The position numbers and the translations under genes are program-made. The notes under the pieces were generated by a model. The model worked only from the letters and a program-made list of their open reading frames with translations. It was not told where the DNA came from and made no database searches. Below, one piece after another: positions 1 to 8,268 of a stretch of DNA of 64,000 nt. How positions within the stretch are numbered: position 1 is the first letter of the stretch; each line of letters starts with the position of its first letter. The stretch comes from Allorhizobium paknamense (GTDB lineage Bacteria; Pseudomonadota; Alphaproteobacteria; Rhizobiales; Rhizobiaceae). The stretch spans positions 1 to 64,000 of the forward strand of contig NZ_JAUSWH010000010.1 of assembly GCF_030815125.1 (NCBI RefSeq), read 5' to 3'.

Positions 1-397
1 CCCCTCCCCAAAAACTCAGCAAACGATCAAGCAATATGCAAAAGACTGGCTCAAATGTTTCAATCACGCCATGCCGATGGCGAAATTAAGCCAGTTTCCA
101 AAAAGGTCAAGGTAGGGGCTGTTGATGCCGCGCGTATGGCTTGAATGCCTGACGACAGGTGGCAGGCTGGATTCCTGGCAATTTCCCACGGAGGAATACG
201 CTTCCCCTTCTCGGTGATGGACGCTTCGACCAATCCAAGGCAGTTCAACGGGGATTTTGCAACGGACCCAAAAATGTTCTGTCTCGCGCATTGGGACTTG
301 ACACTTTAACCGTTGGCGTTGACTTACTAAGTGTCCGTGTGGGGACGGTAGTTCATATTTATTTTTACGTATGAATGTTTTTGAGGGGGACGGCTCT
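1..397. other. Non-coding lead-in to the acyltransferase operon
   Basis: I recognise no gene here. A 114-codon reading frame on the minus strand (64-408) has no family features that I know, and it overlaps the start of the acyltransferase gene. TTGACA-like hexamers near 299 and 322 could belong to a promoter for the downstream operon, but no convincing -10 box follows at the right spacing. The leader is clearly poorer in GC than the later genes of the window. Confidence 0.4.
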
Positions 398-973
398 ATG
401 TCGGACACGCACGCCGATGCGGTCGCTGAAGGGAAGATTTCCGCGGAGGCTTTGGAAAAAATCCTTGGTCTGAAAAACGCAATTCATCTGTCTTTTGGAA
501 CAATTGTCCTCGCGATGAGCTCCGTGCCACGCTACCGGCATCAGTCGCTCGCGGATCTTGCGCATCTGGTCATTGATCCCCTTGCTCGTGATTGCGTTGC
601 CATCGCTTCTCCAAAGCCTTCAGATGATGCTGATCCGAAAGCCGCGCTGGCGCCTGCGGCAATAGCCATCTGGGCCACTGTCTCAGATGAGGTTGAAGCT
701 AAGATTCGTGAACAAATCAAAGCCGGCGTCTTTCCGGTCCGACTGAAACCAGCCGACTGGAGAAGCGGTGACAAAGTCTGGTTGCTTGACGTGATTGCGC
801 CATCACGGGAGCTGGCTACGATGGTGCTCAAGAGTTTCAATCATGTCGCGAAGACTGACCAGGTCAGCATTCATCCGATTGTTGCACAACTGGTAGATCG
901 TGAAGTTCTGAGGCAGTTGGTCACAGCAAGCCCATCAAATGCCGACATTGACCAGTCCAAGACTATAAATTGA
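398..973 (+). CDS. RTX toxin-activating lysine acyltransferase (HlyC family)
   Basis: About 191 residues. HlyC-type enzymes use acyl-ACP to acylate internal lysines of RTX proteins in the cytosol before type I secretion. The best match is WRSGDKVWLLDVIAP (residues 121-135), which aligns with the E. coli HlyC segment EDWTSGDRKWFIDWIAP. The N-terminal segment SSVPRYRH (41-48) aligns with HlyC SSPLHRNW. I place the start at the ATG at 398 rather than 371, because GAGGGGGA lies just upstream at the right distance. Its TGA stop overlaps the ATG of the lipoprotein gene, so the two are translationally coupled. The encoded RTX lipase two genes down is the obvious substrate. At the site of the HlyC catalytic histidine my hand alignment gives Tyr46, with His48 two residues later. 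Confidence 0.85.
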   Translation: MSDTHADAVAEGKISAEALEKILGLKNAIHLSFGTIVLAMSSVPRYRHQSLADLAHLVIDPLARDCVAIASPKPSDDADPKAALAPAAIAIWATVSDEVEAKIREQIKAGVFPVRLKPADWRSGDKVWLLDVIAPSRELATMVLKSFNHVAKTDQVSIHPIVAQLVDREVLRQLVTASPSNADIDQSKTIN

Positions 974-1698
974 TGCGCCCGCGGGGGAGGTCGCCTGTGA
1001 GGTTGCTTGTGATGGCAATAATGACCTTCATGCTGGCGGGTTGCGATATGCTGTTCAATTTTCCGGAATGGCGTTGGCACCAGAAGTTGACGGTCTCGGT
1101 AATGACACCAGATGGCCTGAAAACTGGTAGTTCCGTCACCTCTGCTCGCATCGAGTTTCCACCGAAATGGACGGGGGTGGGGGATGCGGCGGGCATGCAG
1201 AAGGGCGGCGTGACGGGCGAGGCCACGGTCGTTGATCTTGGACGCGGTCGTTACCTATTCGTACTGCTCAAAGGCTACACTGAATGGACGGCTTGGTCCG
1301 CATTCTTTCCGGAACTTGAAGGCAAGCCGTTGAGCAAGAAGGAAATCGCTCCGTATCTCGATCAACTGGTGGCAAGCATCGGCCAAACACGCGATCTGGG
1401 ACCAAGACAATTTCCGCTGCTTGTGACTTTCGACAACATCAACGAGCCGGCTAGTGTACGTCGTGTCGAACCAAGTAACATGGCCGCAACTTTTGGCGAC
1501 GGCTATAGCATTAAGTCAATCACTATTGAGCTGACGACTGAGCCGGAGACAGAGCAGAAAGTTCACCAAGTGCTACCTTGGCTATGTAATTACAAATCAC
1601 ACCGACTAAGGCTATCAGGAGAGGCGGGACCAATCGGCAACCAGAGCCTCGCAAACAACTTGGGAAGTGGTGAGTTTAAAACGGGGGAATGCAAATGA
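973..1698 (+). CDS. Putative lipoprotein of the RTX-lipase operon
   Basis: A 241-residue protein of no family that I recognise. It has a basic N-terminus, a hydrophobic stretch and a lipobox LAGC ending at Cys24, so it should be a lipid-anchored envelope protein. Asp at +2 after the cysteine would favour inner-membrane retention by the E. coli Lol rule. The start is the ATG at 973, which shares a base with the stop of the acyltransferase (TGATG); a TTG just before it is less likely. The 3' end overlaps the ATG of the lipase at 1695. Lying between a toxin acyltransferase and its likely substrate suggests a chaperone, immunity or secretion-accessory role, but this is inference from position only. 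Confidence 0.75.
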   Translation: MRPRGRSPVRLLVMAIMTFMLAGCDMLFNFPEWRWHQKLTVSVMTPDGLKTGSSVTSARIEFPPKWTGVGDAAGMQKGGVTGEATVVDLGRGRYLFVLLKGYTEWTAWSAFFPELEGKPLSKKEIAPYLDQLVASIGQTRDLGPRQFPLLVTFDNINEPASVRRVEPSNMAATFGDGYSIKSITIELTTEPETEQKVHQVLPWLCNYKSHRLRLSGEAGPIGNQSLANNLGSGEFKTGECK

Positions 1699-3821
1699 CT
1701 ACTACGGCTGAGCTGTTCATGGCCATTCTCGCGATGGACTCCTACAACAGAGGTTATGACGCGGGTCTCGGTGGTACTGACGGGCTGGGGTCAACGGCCG
1801 GGAAGAAAATTGGTACAGCTCAGATCACATACGCGTCTGACTCCGGCATCGGCAGTGCGGAACGTGCCGCAGGCTTCTATGCCGTTGCCTATGAGTGGAA
1901 CGGCCAAACAGTCATTTCCTACCGCGGAACAGACAACGCTGCCTGGCTTTCGCCAGCCGATCCTCAGAGCGATGTCTGGGGAGGGTATGGCGTGGCGTTG
2001 GGTAACAGCTATACTAATCAGTCGCGTCTTGCCGTGGAGTTTTATCAAGCTGTCACTGGGACGCAGACAGGCGATCCTGCATCACCCGATGTTGTTCTGA
2101 CCGGTCATTCGATGGGGGCGGGTTTCGCCGGCCTAATCGCCTCTCTGTACGGTCAGCAGGCATTTCTTTATGATAACATGACATTTGAATGGGCAGCTCA
2201 ATCCGCTTACTTCTTTGCTACCAACCCGAATTTCCTTCAAGATCCAGACGGACCTGCCAAATTAATCCTAAAGGATTTCTATAATGACATGACTCCTTGG
2301 GCTCCGTTGATTTCCAATAATCTAAACGCTTTCGCGGTTACTGGAGAAATTTTGGGGGTGTTGCGAACAGCGGAAGCACAAGCGACAGCCGTGGAGTATC
2401 TTGACAGCAATGGTGGTATCCGCGATCCGTTATACAAGCTCCACAGCCAAGCCCTGCTAGTTTCCCTGCAGTTTGCCAAAGATGAACAACATGTTCAATG
2501 GGCATCCGTTGGAAAGGAACTGTGGGACGCGGCTTTTGACCAGGACGTTGGCCGCTCCGCTGGTTTCACGGATGTTGGCAATGCCGGCAGGTATGACGCT
2601 GCATCCAAGCTTATGACAGCGATTGCCTATTCTGCGCTGGATAGCGGCTCGGCGAGTGCGGACGCAGGATATGGATACGTTTTCGGAAACACTGGTATCC
2701 GCGCCATGTTCGATGATGCGGATGAACTCGGGAGCGTGGTGTCTGCCGGCAAGGCTTCAGAAGCACTGAGTGATGCGATGCCGGGGCTTCTTCAAGCGGT
2801 CGTTCAGTTTGCCGGCCTGATGGCCAAAAGAGGCATCAATTACCGGGATTTTCAGGGAGAAGGACAGCCGTTCGATCCGCTGGAGGGCATCATCGCATTA
2901 AGCGACGCAGACGGCAACCTGACCAACTCCGCCTCTTCAGCCGTAGTCCTGAAGCTCACCGTCAATCAGGATCTTTGGAAACTTGGGGCTGCGGCGGGTT
3001 CTGCTGATTTGGAGATTTTGGGTCTCGGCACTCTTGTTGAGGATTTGCTGGACCAATCCCGTGGCGGGATCAATGAGAAAACCATTCGGGCGGTAATGGC
3101 CCAGCTCTATGGTGCAGGAGAGGCTGATTTTGCTGTTACCAAGGCGATAGGATCGGTGGAATTTGCGCTCAATGCTGGACCGTTGTCGCAAACCTTGCCT
3201 GAGGTGGACGGTGTGTTTGATTCAAGCCACACCTCGCTTTTCGCAGCCACTGATAGCGCTGATACGATTCATGGCAATGCCCAGAACAATATGATCGCGG
3301 GTTCGGATGGTGATGACACGCTTTATGGTCACCTTGGGAGCGACCTTTTGCTGGGAGGAAACGGATCAGACCTGTTCATTGACTCGGTCACTGAGCGCAG
3401 TGAAACGGATGGACGGCAAAATGAGAATGATGTCTACATCGGCAGTGAAGCCTATGAAGACGTATCCATCAATTTCAAGCAGTGGCTGGTCAATCCAACG
3501 GAAACCGATGTTGTTCGCTATACCGTGGATCAGTTCACTCATGACGATCCTGCCACACCTGCAAATGAGGCAGCCGTACACAGTCGAGTAAAATACGAGC
3601 CAGATTACTATATATGTCCTACTCTTGGTTCTCAGTCCCCAGTGTTCGCCAGATATCCAATTCGGACCAATCGCGCAGGAACCCATAGGGATAGGCTGGC
3701 AGCCCCGGGGCAGAAGCGCGAGTCAGCCGCTCGGTGTGTTCAGCGGGCAGGACGAAATTGGCCGCAGCGAGATTGTCTGACAATTGCGCGACGGTGCGTG
3801 CACCAAGCAAGGGTGCACTGA
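1695..3821 (+). CDS. RTX-type lipase (class 3 / Mbeg1-like), 3' end lost and replaced by foreign antisense sequence
   Basis: The N-terminal half is an alpha/beta-hydrolase lipase: the nucleophile elbow GHSMGAG has its serine at about residue 139, and TVISYRGTDN (about 73-82) matches the oxyanion strand region of class 3 lipases. Near residues 535-560 a short block of glycine-aspartate nonapeptides (GHLGSDLLLGGNGSDLF) is a calcium-binding RTX repeat, so a type I secreted enzyme is likely. The ATG at 1695 overlaps the TGA of the lipoprotein gene. From about 3600 the frame reads through the antisense of the aldo/keto reductase, so roughly the last 70 codons are not lipase. The C-terminal secretion signal of RTX proteins would be missing. 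No type I secretion genes are in the window. Confidence 0.8.
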   Translation: MTTTAELFMAILAMDSYNRGYDAGLGGTDGLGSTAGKKIGTAQITYASDSGIGSAERAAGFYAVAYEWNGQTVISYRGTDNAAWLSPADPQSDVWGGYGVALGNSYTNQSRLAVEFYQAVTGTQTGDPASPDVVLTGHSMGAGFAGLIASLYGQQAFLYDNMTFEWAAQSAYFFATNPNFLQDPDGPAKLILKDFYNDMTPWAPLISNNLNAFAVTGEILGVLRTAEAQATAVEYLDSNGGIRDPLYKLHSQALLVSLQFAKDEQHVQWASVGKELWDAAFDQDVGRSAGFTDVGNAGRYDAASKLMTAIAYSALDSGSASADAGYGYVFGNTGIRAMFDDADELGSVVSAGKASEALSDAMPGLLQAVVQFAGLMAKRGINYRDFQGEGQPFDPLEGIIALSDADGNLTNSASSAVVLKLTVNQDLWKLGAAAGSADLEILGLGTLVEDLLDQSRGGINEKTIRAVMAQLYGAGEADFAVTKAIGSVEFALNAGPLSQTLPEVDGVFDSSHTSLFAATDSADTIHGNAQNNMIAGSDGDDTLYGHLGSDLLLGGNGSDLFIDSVTERSETDGRQNENDVYIGSEAYEDVSINFKQWLVNPTETDVVRYTVDQFTHDDPATPANEAAVHSRVKYEPDYYICPTLGSQSPVFARYPIRTNRAGTHRDRLAAPGQKRESAARCVQRAGRNWPQRDCLTIARRCVHQARVH

Positions 3822-4680
3822 CGCAGGGGCGATCCGCTAGCCAGGCCAGTGCCACATGTCCGGGCTGGCGCACAAGCTCGGCTGCGACTTCGCGCAGCTC
3901 CAGTAAGATCCGCCAAGTCCTGTCGGTGTTACGGCGGTCGTAGGCCTCGACACCGCGATCCGGGTCCTCGCCCAGCCTAGTCGCTCCGGTCGGTCGTTCG
4001 TCAGGGCTGTACTTGCCGGTCAGCCAACCGCCACCCAACGGAGACCAGGGCGTGAGGCCTATTCCCTCCTCGGCGCAGCAGGGCAGAACCTCGATCTCAA
4101 TAGTTCTGTCGAGTAGATTGTACTGCGGCTGCAAAGCCACCGGTACGGGAAGACGATGTGCACGAGCGTGTGACACGATCTTCTGCAACTGCCACCCGGA
4201 GAGGTTCGACCAGGCGACATGGTGGATATTCCCCTCCGCAACGAAATCCGCCAGCGTCGAGAGGGTCTCGTCGATGCTGGTTTTTTGATCCCAGCCGTGA
4301 ATGAAATAGATATCGATAGCCTCCGCGCGAAGTCGGAGAAGGCTTGCCTCCAAGGCGATCCGCAGTCCGCGCCAGGACGCGCCGGCGCTATTTGGAGGAG
4401 GAGCAAAGCGGGCCTTGGTAGCGAGGATGAGGTCATCGTATCCGCCGGTCCTCTGGGCTGCCCAACGACCGATGATTTCCTCAGAAGCACCGGCGCCATA
4501 CACATCCGCAGTGTCGATCAGCGTGCCGCCAGCCGCAGTGAAAAGATCAAGCTGGCGATGAGCTTCGTCCTCACTGGTCTCGCTGCCGAAGGTCATTGTT
4601 CCGAGGCCGAAGCGTGATACAAGCGGGCCGCTACGCCCGATTGGTCGCAATGGCATGATCTCCAGGTTCTTGGCTGGCAT
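3619..4680 (-). CDS. Aldo/keto reductase
   Basis: A 353-residue NADPH-dependent oxidoreductase of the AKR superfamily with a TIM-barrel fold. The catalytic tetrad is visible: Asp56 and Tyr61 in DTADVYG, Lys89 in ATKAR, His128 in IHGWD. TPWSPLGGGWLTGKY fits the cofactor-binding strand of the YajO/Tas type. The gene ends with TAG at 3619-3621, at the edge of the rearrangement that cut the lipase. It starts at ATG 4680, with AAAGGA upstream. It lies beyond a degenerate stretch from the divergent LacI gene, so sugar- or polyol-induced expression is plausible, but the substrate is unknown. Confidence 0.9.
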   Translation of the reverse strand: MPAKNLEIMPLRPIGRSGPLVSRFGLGTMTFGSETSEDEAHRQLDLFTAAGGTLIDTADVYGAGASEEIIGRWAAQRTGGYDDLILATKARFAPPPNSAGASWRGLRIALEASLLRLRAEAIDIYFIHGWDQKTSIDETLSTLADFVAEGNIHHVAWSNLSGWQLQKIVSHARAHRLPVPVALQPQYNLLDRTIEIEVLPCCAEEGIGLTPWSPLGGGWLTGKYSPDERPTGATRLGEDPDRGVEAYDRRNTDRTWRILLELREVAAELVRQPGHVALAWLADRPCVSAPLLGARTVAQLSDNLAAANFVLPAEHTERLTRASAPGLPAYPYGFLRDWSELDIWRTLGTENQE

Positions 4681-5145
4681 GTGGTTCGCCGTCCTTTCAG
4701 CGTCGGATTTTCACGAAGTCTGCGCGCCGTTGCCGCCGCGCTTGTCAGCAGTCGCCAAAACGCCGGGCCAATGGCGCTGATGGCATTGAGAGTCCAGAGC
4801 AGGACACCAGCACCTTTGCCACCGTGTTCTTCGTAGAACGCATTCTCGGCCCGCAAATTGGTAGTTGGCCGCGCATTTGGGAAATCGGTAGAGCATCCTA
4901 AAGAAATCCACGTGAGTGGCCGGAACTGCGGCTCCGTCGTCGATACGGGCTCGGCCTCGGCGGCCATCTGGGCCCTCCAACACGCGTCTTTGAGTAGACT
5001 GCTTTGAGGAATCATCTTCCAGCTCCAGGCCTTGAATCGATTCATTTTGCCGCGCCGAGTGATTTGAACCGGTTCAATATGCGCTCGCATTTCTTTTAGG
5101 TCAGGAGAAATTGAATCGATACAAAATATCGAGTATGGTTGCATA
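4681..5145. other. Intergenic region with a probable gene relic on the minus strand
   Basis: No intact gene. On the minus strand an open frame begins at ATG 5045 (MNRFKAWSWK) and runs into the aldo/keto reductase gene in another frame. Segments such as NAFYEEHGGKGAG and LLWTLNAISAIGPAFW look protein-like, but I cannot assign a family. The frame starts inside the first LacI-type palindrome, which is odd for a working gene. I read this as the remains of the gene that the LacI protein once controlled, fused or trimmed down to the reductase. Confidence 0.35.
5032..5124. promoter_or_regulatory. Three LacI-family operator-like palindromes
   Basis: Seen directly: TTGAATCGATTCA (5032-5044, TGAATCGATTCA is a perfect palindrome), TTGAACCGGTTCAA (5064-5077, perfect) and TTGAATCGATACAA (5111-5124, six of seven pairs). 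All share TTGAA and a central CG step, as LacI-family operators do. Centres are 32 and 47 bp apart, on roughly the same DNA face for the first two. The last site ends 21 bp before the LacI start codon, which suggests autoregulation. Confidence 0.7.
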
Positions 5146-6210
5146 ATGATCACTCCTCCTCATCATCCCGTTCGCCTTCGTGACGTCGCCCGTGAAGCAG
5201 GCGTGTCTCAGGGCACCGCGTCCAATGTATTCAACCGTCCGGAAGTGGTGCGCGATGAAGTAAAGGATCGGGTGCTGAAAGTTGCAGAAAAACTCGGCTA
5301 TGCCGGCCCAAGCATCACCGGTCGGCTCTTGCGTGCCGGTAAGGTCAATGCGGTGGGCGTGGCAGCCATTAAGCCATTGAGCTACTTCTTTGATGACCTC
5401 TGGGCTCGCCACCTCCTTTCAGAGATCTCCAAGATCTGTGACGCGCAAGGGGCAGGTGTCGCGCTGGTCTCGGCCATCAGCGACGAACGGATCGATTGGA
5501 ACATCAAATCCGCCGTAGTCGATGGCTTTATTCTTCTCTGCGTCGAAGGCGGGGAGCGCTTGGTCGAAATCACCCGCGCCCGAAAGCTGCCATATGCCGC
5601 TCTCGCGATTGGCGCCGCAGATGCCAACATTCCGGCCATCGGCGTCGACAACGTGCACGGTGCGCGCCTCGCCGCCGAGCACCTTCTGAGCTTGGGTCAT
5701 CGCCGCTTTTGCATTCTCTCAACCCCGATCAACAACAGCCATGTCGGTTACGTCACCGTCGCCGGCATGCGCGCCGCCGAATACTCTACCTCCCGCGACC
5801 GCGCCATCGGCTACTGGCAGGCTTTTGAAGCAGCCGGCCTCTCTATTGCCGACATGCCAATCATTGTTACCCAAGAAGACGAGCAAAGCACCCACGCAAA
5901 CATGGGCAAGCTCTTTGCCGGTCGCGATCGTCCTACTGCCATTCTCGCCATGTCCGATAAGATCGCGATGTGGGCGGTCGATTGGCTTCTTCGTAATGGC
6001 TTCACTGTTCCCACGGATGTCTCCATTGTCGGTTTCGACGGTGTTCCCGAATCTGCAGTAGCCGCCCCGAAACTCACGACCATCGAACAACCGATGGGCG
6101 AGATTGCAAGGCTGGCGGTGGAAGCAGTGCTGGGGGGAAGGCAGATCGAAGGTCGTCACGTCCTCCGGGCCACTCTGATCCTCCGAGAAACTACTGCACC
6201 ACCGCATTAG
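5146..6210 (+). CDS. LacI-family transcriptional regulator
   Basis: A 354-residue repressor. Residues 11-30 (LRDVAREAGVSQGTASNVFN) form the helix-turn-helix and the beginning of the hinge region. The rest is a periplasmic-binding-protein-like sensor domain with the usual VSIVGFDGVPES segment near the C-terminus. No Shine-Dalgarno is strong, but the ATG at 5146 gives the standard N-terminal length. Three palindromes lie just upstream, so it probably controls itself and the divergent reductase side. The ligand is likely a sugar or sugar derivative; nothing in the sequence identifies it. Confidence 0.93.
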   Translation: MITPPHHPVRLRDVAREAGVSQGTASNVFNRPEVVRDEVKDRVLKVAEKLGYAGPSITGRLLRAGKVNAVGVAAIKPLSYFFDDLWARHLLSEISKICDAQGAGVALVSAISDERIDWNIKSAVVDGFILLCVEGGERLVEITRARKLPYAALAIGAADANIPAIGVDNVHGARLAAEHLLSLGHRRFCILSTPINNSHVGYVTVAGMRAAEYSTSRDRAIGYWQAFEAAGLSIADMPIIVTQEDEQSTHANMGKLFAGRDRPTAILAMSDKIAMWAVDWLLRNGFTVPTDVSIVGFDGVPESAVAAPKLTTIEQPMGEIARLAVEAVLGGRQIEGRHVLRATLILRETTAPPH

Positions 6211-6641
6211 TTCCTACGGGACGCGCTCTCGTGGGGAGCATGGGGATTTGTGGGGCGTGATGAAACGGCGTATGTCGTCGCCATTGAATTTTTGGCGGAG
6301 CTGGCGGCGTGATGAGGGCACAACGGAAGGCAGCAAACAGCCGCGATCAGAGCCATCCGAACTACCACCTAAAAACCTATAGGCAGCCTTTGTCTGATAT
6401 GGCTGACTAACTAGTTGAGATCCTTGGCTCACTCCGACCGGCAATACCGTGACCGTATGTTCTCAGGCTCACTCGTTGTCAGGGCAAGCGTCTAGCCGGC
6501 GTGGCCCGAGACCATAGGGACAGTTCGCAAAGAGCCTCCTACACGGTACCGCCCATCCTGGGGGGAGATGGGCGGCCAAGGAGAAGCTTGGGGATAAGAG
6601 AAGCTACTCCTTGTTTCCAGGAGCGACGGATGCCTGAATAT
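6211..6641. other. Gene-free stretch between LacI and SDR genes
   Basis: I see no gene. A 76-codon minus-strand frame (6214-6444) contains QTKAAYRFLG, which recalls the N-terminal part of IS4-type transposases, but the match is too short and the surrounding residues do not fit. The segment 6550-6600 is G-rich without a clear hairpin. It may be an old insertion scar. Confidence 0.3.
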
Positions 6642-7478
6642 TTAGGCTCGCCAGCATTCAGTTAGTCGCGAAAATTTAATGCTCGCCGAACCCGAACGTC
6701 TTACGAAGGCTGCCTTCGCGGGCATGAAGCGGCGTAGCTGGCTGAGAAGCGTTGCGTGCTTGCCGACCGGTTGGCGCATTCTGTACGGGCCTTCGATGGC
6801 CCTGAGGATCTGATCGGCGACCCATTTCGCAGAGGGCGCAGACTTGACCTGGGCGAGAACGGCGCGGGTCGTCGCGTCAAGCTGCTCGGCATATGCGCCG
6901 GGAGCAGCCTCGGTGACTGCCGAATTCACGTCGAGATTGGTATTGGTGAAGGTGGGCTCTACCAGGATGACACGCACGTTGAAGTCTCGAATCTCGTGAT
7001 CGAGAGATTCAGACAGTCCCTCGATCGCGTGCTTGCTGCTGGCATAGATGCCCATGAACGGAGCAGGCAGAAAGCCGAGCACGGAGCTGACATTGATGAT
7101 CAATCCGCTTCGGGCTCTGCGCATGGCAGGCAGGCTTGCGCGGATCATGCGAAGTGGGCCGAACACATTGACGTCGAACACTTTGGCAGCCTCCGCAACA
7201 GAGGTGTTTTCGACAGGGCCCATCAGCGACACGCCGGCATTGTTGATCAGGACATCTATCCTGCCCGCCTCGGCCAGCACCCATTCGACAAAGCTCGATA
7301 CCTGCTCGTCGCTCGTCACATCCAGCTTTCCGAATGTCACGTCGGGTATCGGGCTTGCACTGTCTGGATTGCGCACACCGGCGAATACTCGATAGCCTTG
7401 CTGCGCCAGCAGACGCGCCGTTGCGGCACCGATCCCTGAGGAAGCGCCGGTTATTGCTATTACTTTTCCTTGGGCCAA
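6642..7478 (-). CDS. Short-chain dehydrogenase/reductase, apparent frameshift at the 3' end
   Basis: A classical SDR: GASSGIG (11-17) binds NAD(P), NNAG (79-82), and Ser131/132, Tyr145 and Lys149 (YASSK) form the catalytic set. It starts at a TTG at 7478 with GAGGAGG six bases upstream. The last 20 or so residues do not look like the family. In the next frame, sequence from 6711 down to 6676 reads SLRKTFGFGEH and then TAA, the normal end of this SDR subgroup. A single-base indel near 6712-6716 is therefore likely; the core fold is unaffected. It is divergent from the thioesterase gene across a strong inverted repeat. Confidence 0.88.
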   Translation of the reverse strand: MAQGKVIAITGASSGIGAATARLLAQQGYRVFAGVRNPDSASPIPDVTFGKLDVTSDEQVSSFVEWVLAEAGRIDVLINNAGVSLMGPVENTSVAEAAKVFDVNVFGPLRMIRASLPAMRRARSGLIINVSSVLGFLPAPFMGIYASSKHAIEGLSESLDHEIRDFNVRVILVEPTFTNTNLDVNSAVTEAAPGAYAEQLDATTRAVLAQVKSAPSAKWVADQILRAIEGPYRMRQPVGKHATLLSQLRRFMPAKAAFVRRSGSASIKFSRLTECWRA

Positions 7479-7556
7479 TGCGGCCTCCTCTGTTCACTTC
7501 ACCCGAAACTCATCCGCGGCTCCTCGCAACAGACCCCTATCGCGTAAGATACCGCT

Positions 7557-7583
7557 TGACATCTAACGAGATATTAGATGTCA
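7557..7583. promoter_or_regulatory. 27-bp perfect inverted repeat, TetR-type operator
   Basis: The arms TGACATCTAA (7557-7566) and TTAGATGTCA (7574-7583) are exact reverse complements with a 7-base spacer. The site lies 78 bp upstream of the divergent SDR start and includes TTGACA, which could be a -35 box for the plus strand. A close relative, including one arm and the same spacing, lies upstream of the efflux operon at 13656-13683, next to a tetR gene. Confidence 0.75.
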
Positions 7584-7735
7584 TTCGTAATATAAAAAAT
7601 CAAGAGGATTTCTTCCGGATTTTGTCGAGGCACGTCCAGATGCCGGACGAGGCTGCGATCTCCTCCAGCAATGGGCAACCACGCGCGTATGGAGACAAAT
7701 GCCGCAGGAGCGGAAAGAATAAGGGCCAACCGAAC

Positions 7736-8230
7736 ATGTGTGAAAAGGATAAGACCATCCAAGGCTCCCCCGGACTGAACGTGGCACAGTCATTGGCCGA
7801 AACCGGTCTCGACTATGTTGCAGGCCTGGCCACTGGCCTCCATACGCGTCCACCCATGGCGGATCTTCTTCCATTCACGTTGATGCCGCCTGAAGCGGGC
7901 GCCGTCGAGCTCCGAGCCGTTCCCGAAAAACGCTTCCTCAACACGCTTGGGACCGTTCATGGCGGTTGGAGCATGACCATGCTTGACACAGCGATGGCTC
8001 TCGCGGCCCACACCCTTTTGCAGCCAGGGGAATGGTGCCCAACGCTTGACACTGCGGTGAAGTTCGTTCGTCCGATCGTTGCGGACGTCGGCGAACTGCG
8101 GATCAGCGGTCGGGTCGTCGCGCGCAGCCGGAGGATCATCACGCTGGAAGGCAAGATAGATTCACCGACCGGCAAGGTCTACGCACACGGCACATCGACC
8201 TGTGTCGTCAGCCTCATGGCGCATAGCTAA
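7736..8230 (+). CDS. PaaI-type hotdog-fold thioesterase
   Basis: About 164 residues. The segment LGTVHGGWSMTMLDTAMALAAH (roughly 71-92) is the HGG-containing active-site helix of PaaI/YdiI-type acyl-CoA thioesterases, and KFVRPIVADVGELRISGRV follows as the usual beta-strand pair. The reading frame is open upstream to 7334, overlapping the SDR gene; I chose ATG 7736 since the conserved fold begins soon after and GGGCC lies upstream. The ATG at 7640 is an alternative. Probably hydrolyses acyl- or aryl-CoA esters; it is divergent from an SDR with a shared operator, so both may act on the same lipid or aromatic compound. Confidence 0.8.
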   Translation: MCEKDKTIQGSPGLNVAQSLAETGLDYVAGLATGLHTRPPMADLLPFTLMPPEAGAVELRAVPEKRFLNTLGTVHGGWSMTMLDTAMALAAHTLLQPGEWCPTLDTAVKFVRPIVADVGELRISGRVVARSRRIITLEGKIDSPTGKVYAHGTSTCVVSLMAHS

Positions 8231-8268
8231 CGCAGGCCGTTCATCCCGTCAGGAAACAATCCGAAGCC

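Noticed and set aside
64..408. 114-codon minus-strand frame at the left edge
   Set aside because: No motif that I recognise, it overlaps the well-supported acyltransferase start, and composition gives no sign of a real gene.
398..3821. Complete type I secretion toxin locus
   Set aside because: No HlyB- or HlyD-type secretion gene is found; the RND adaptor at 12500 belongs to its own pump operon.
6214..6444. Possible IS4-type transposase remnant (QTKAAYRFLG)
   Set aside because: The match covers about ten residues and no DDE motif or second block follows in any frame.
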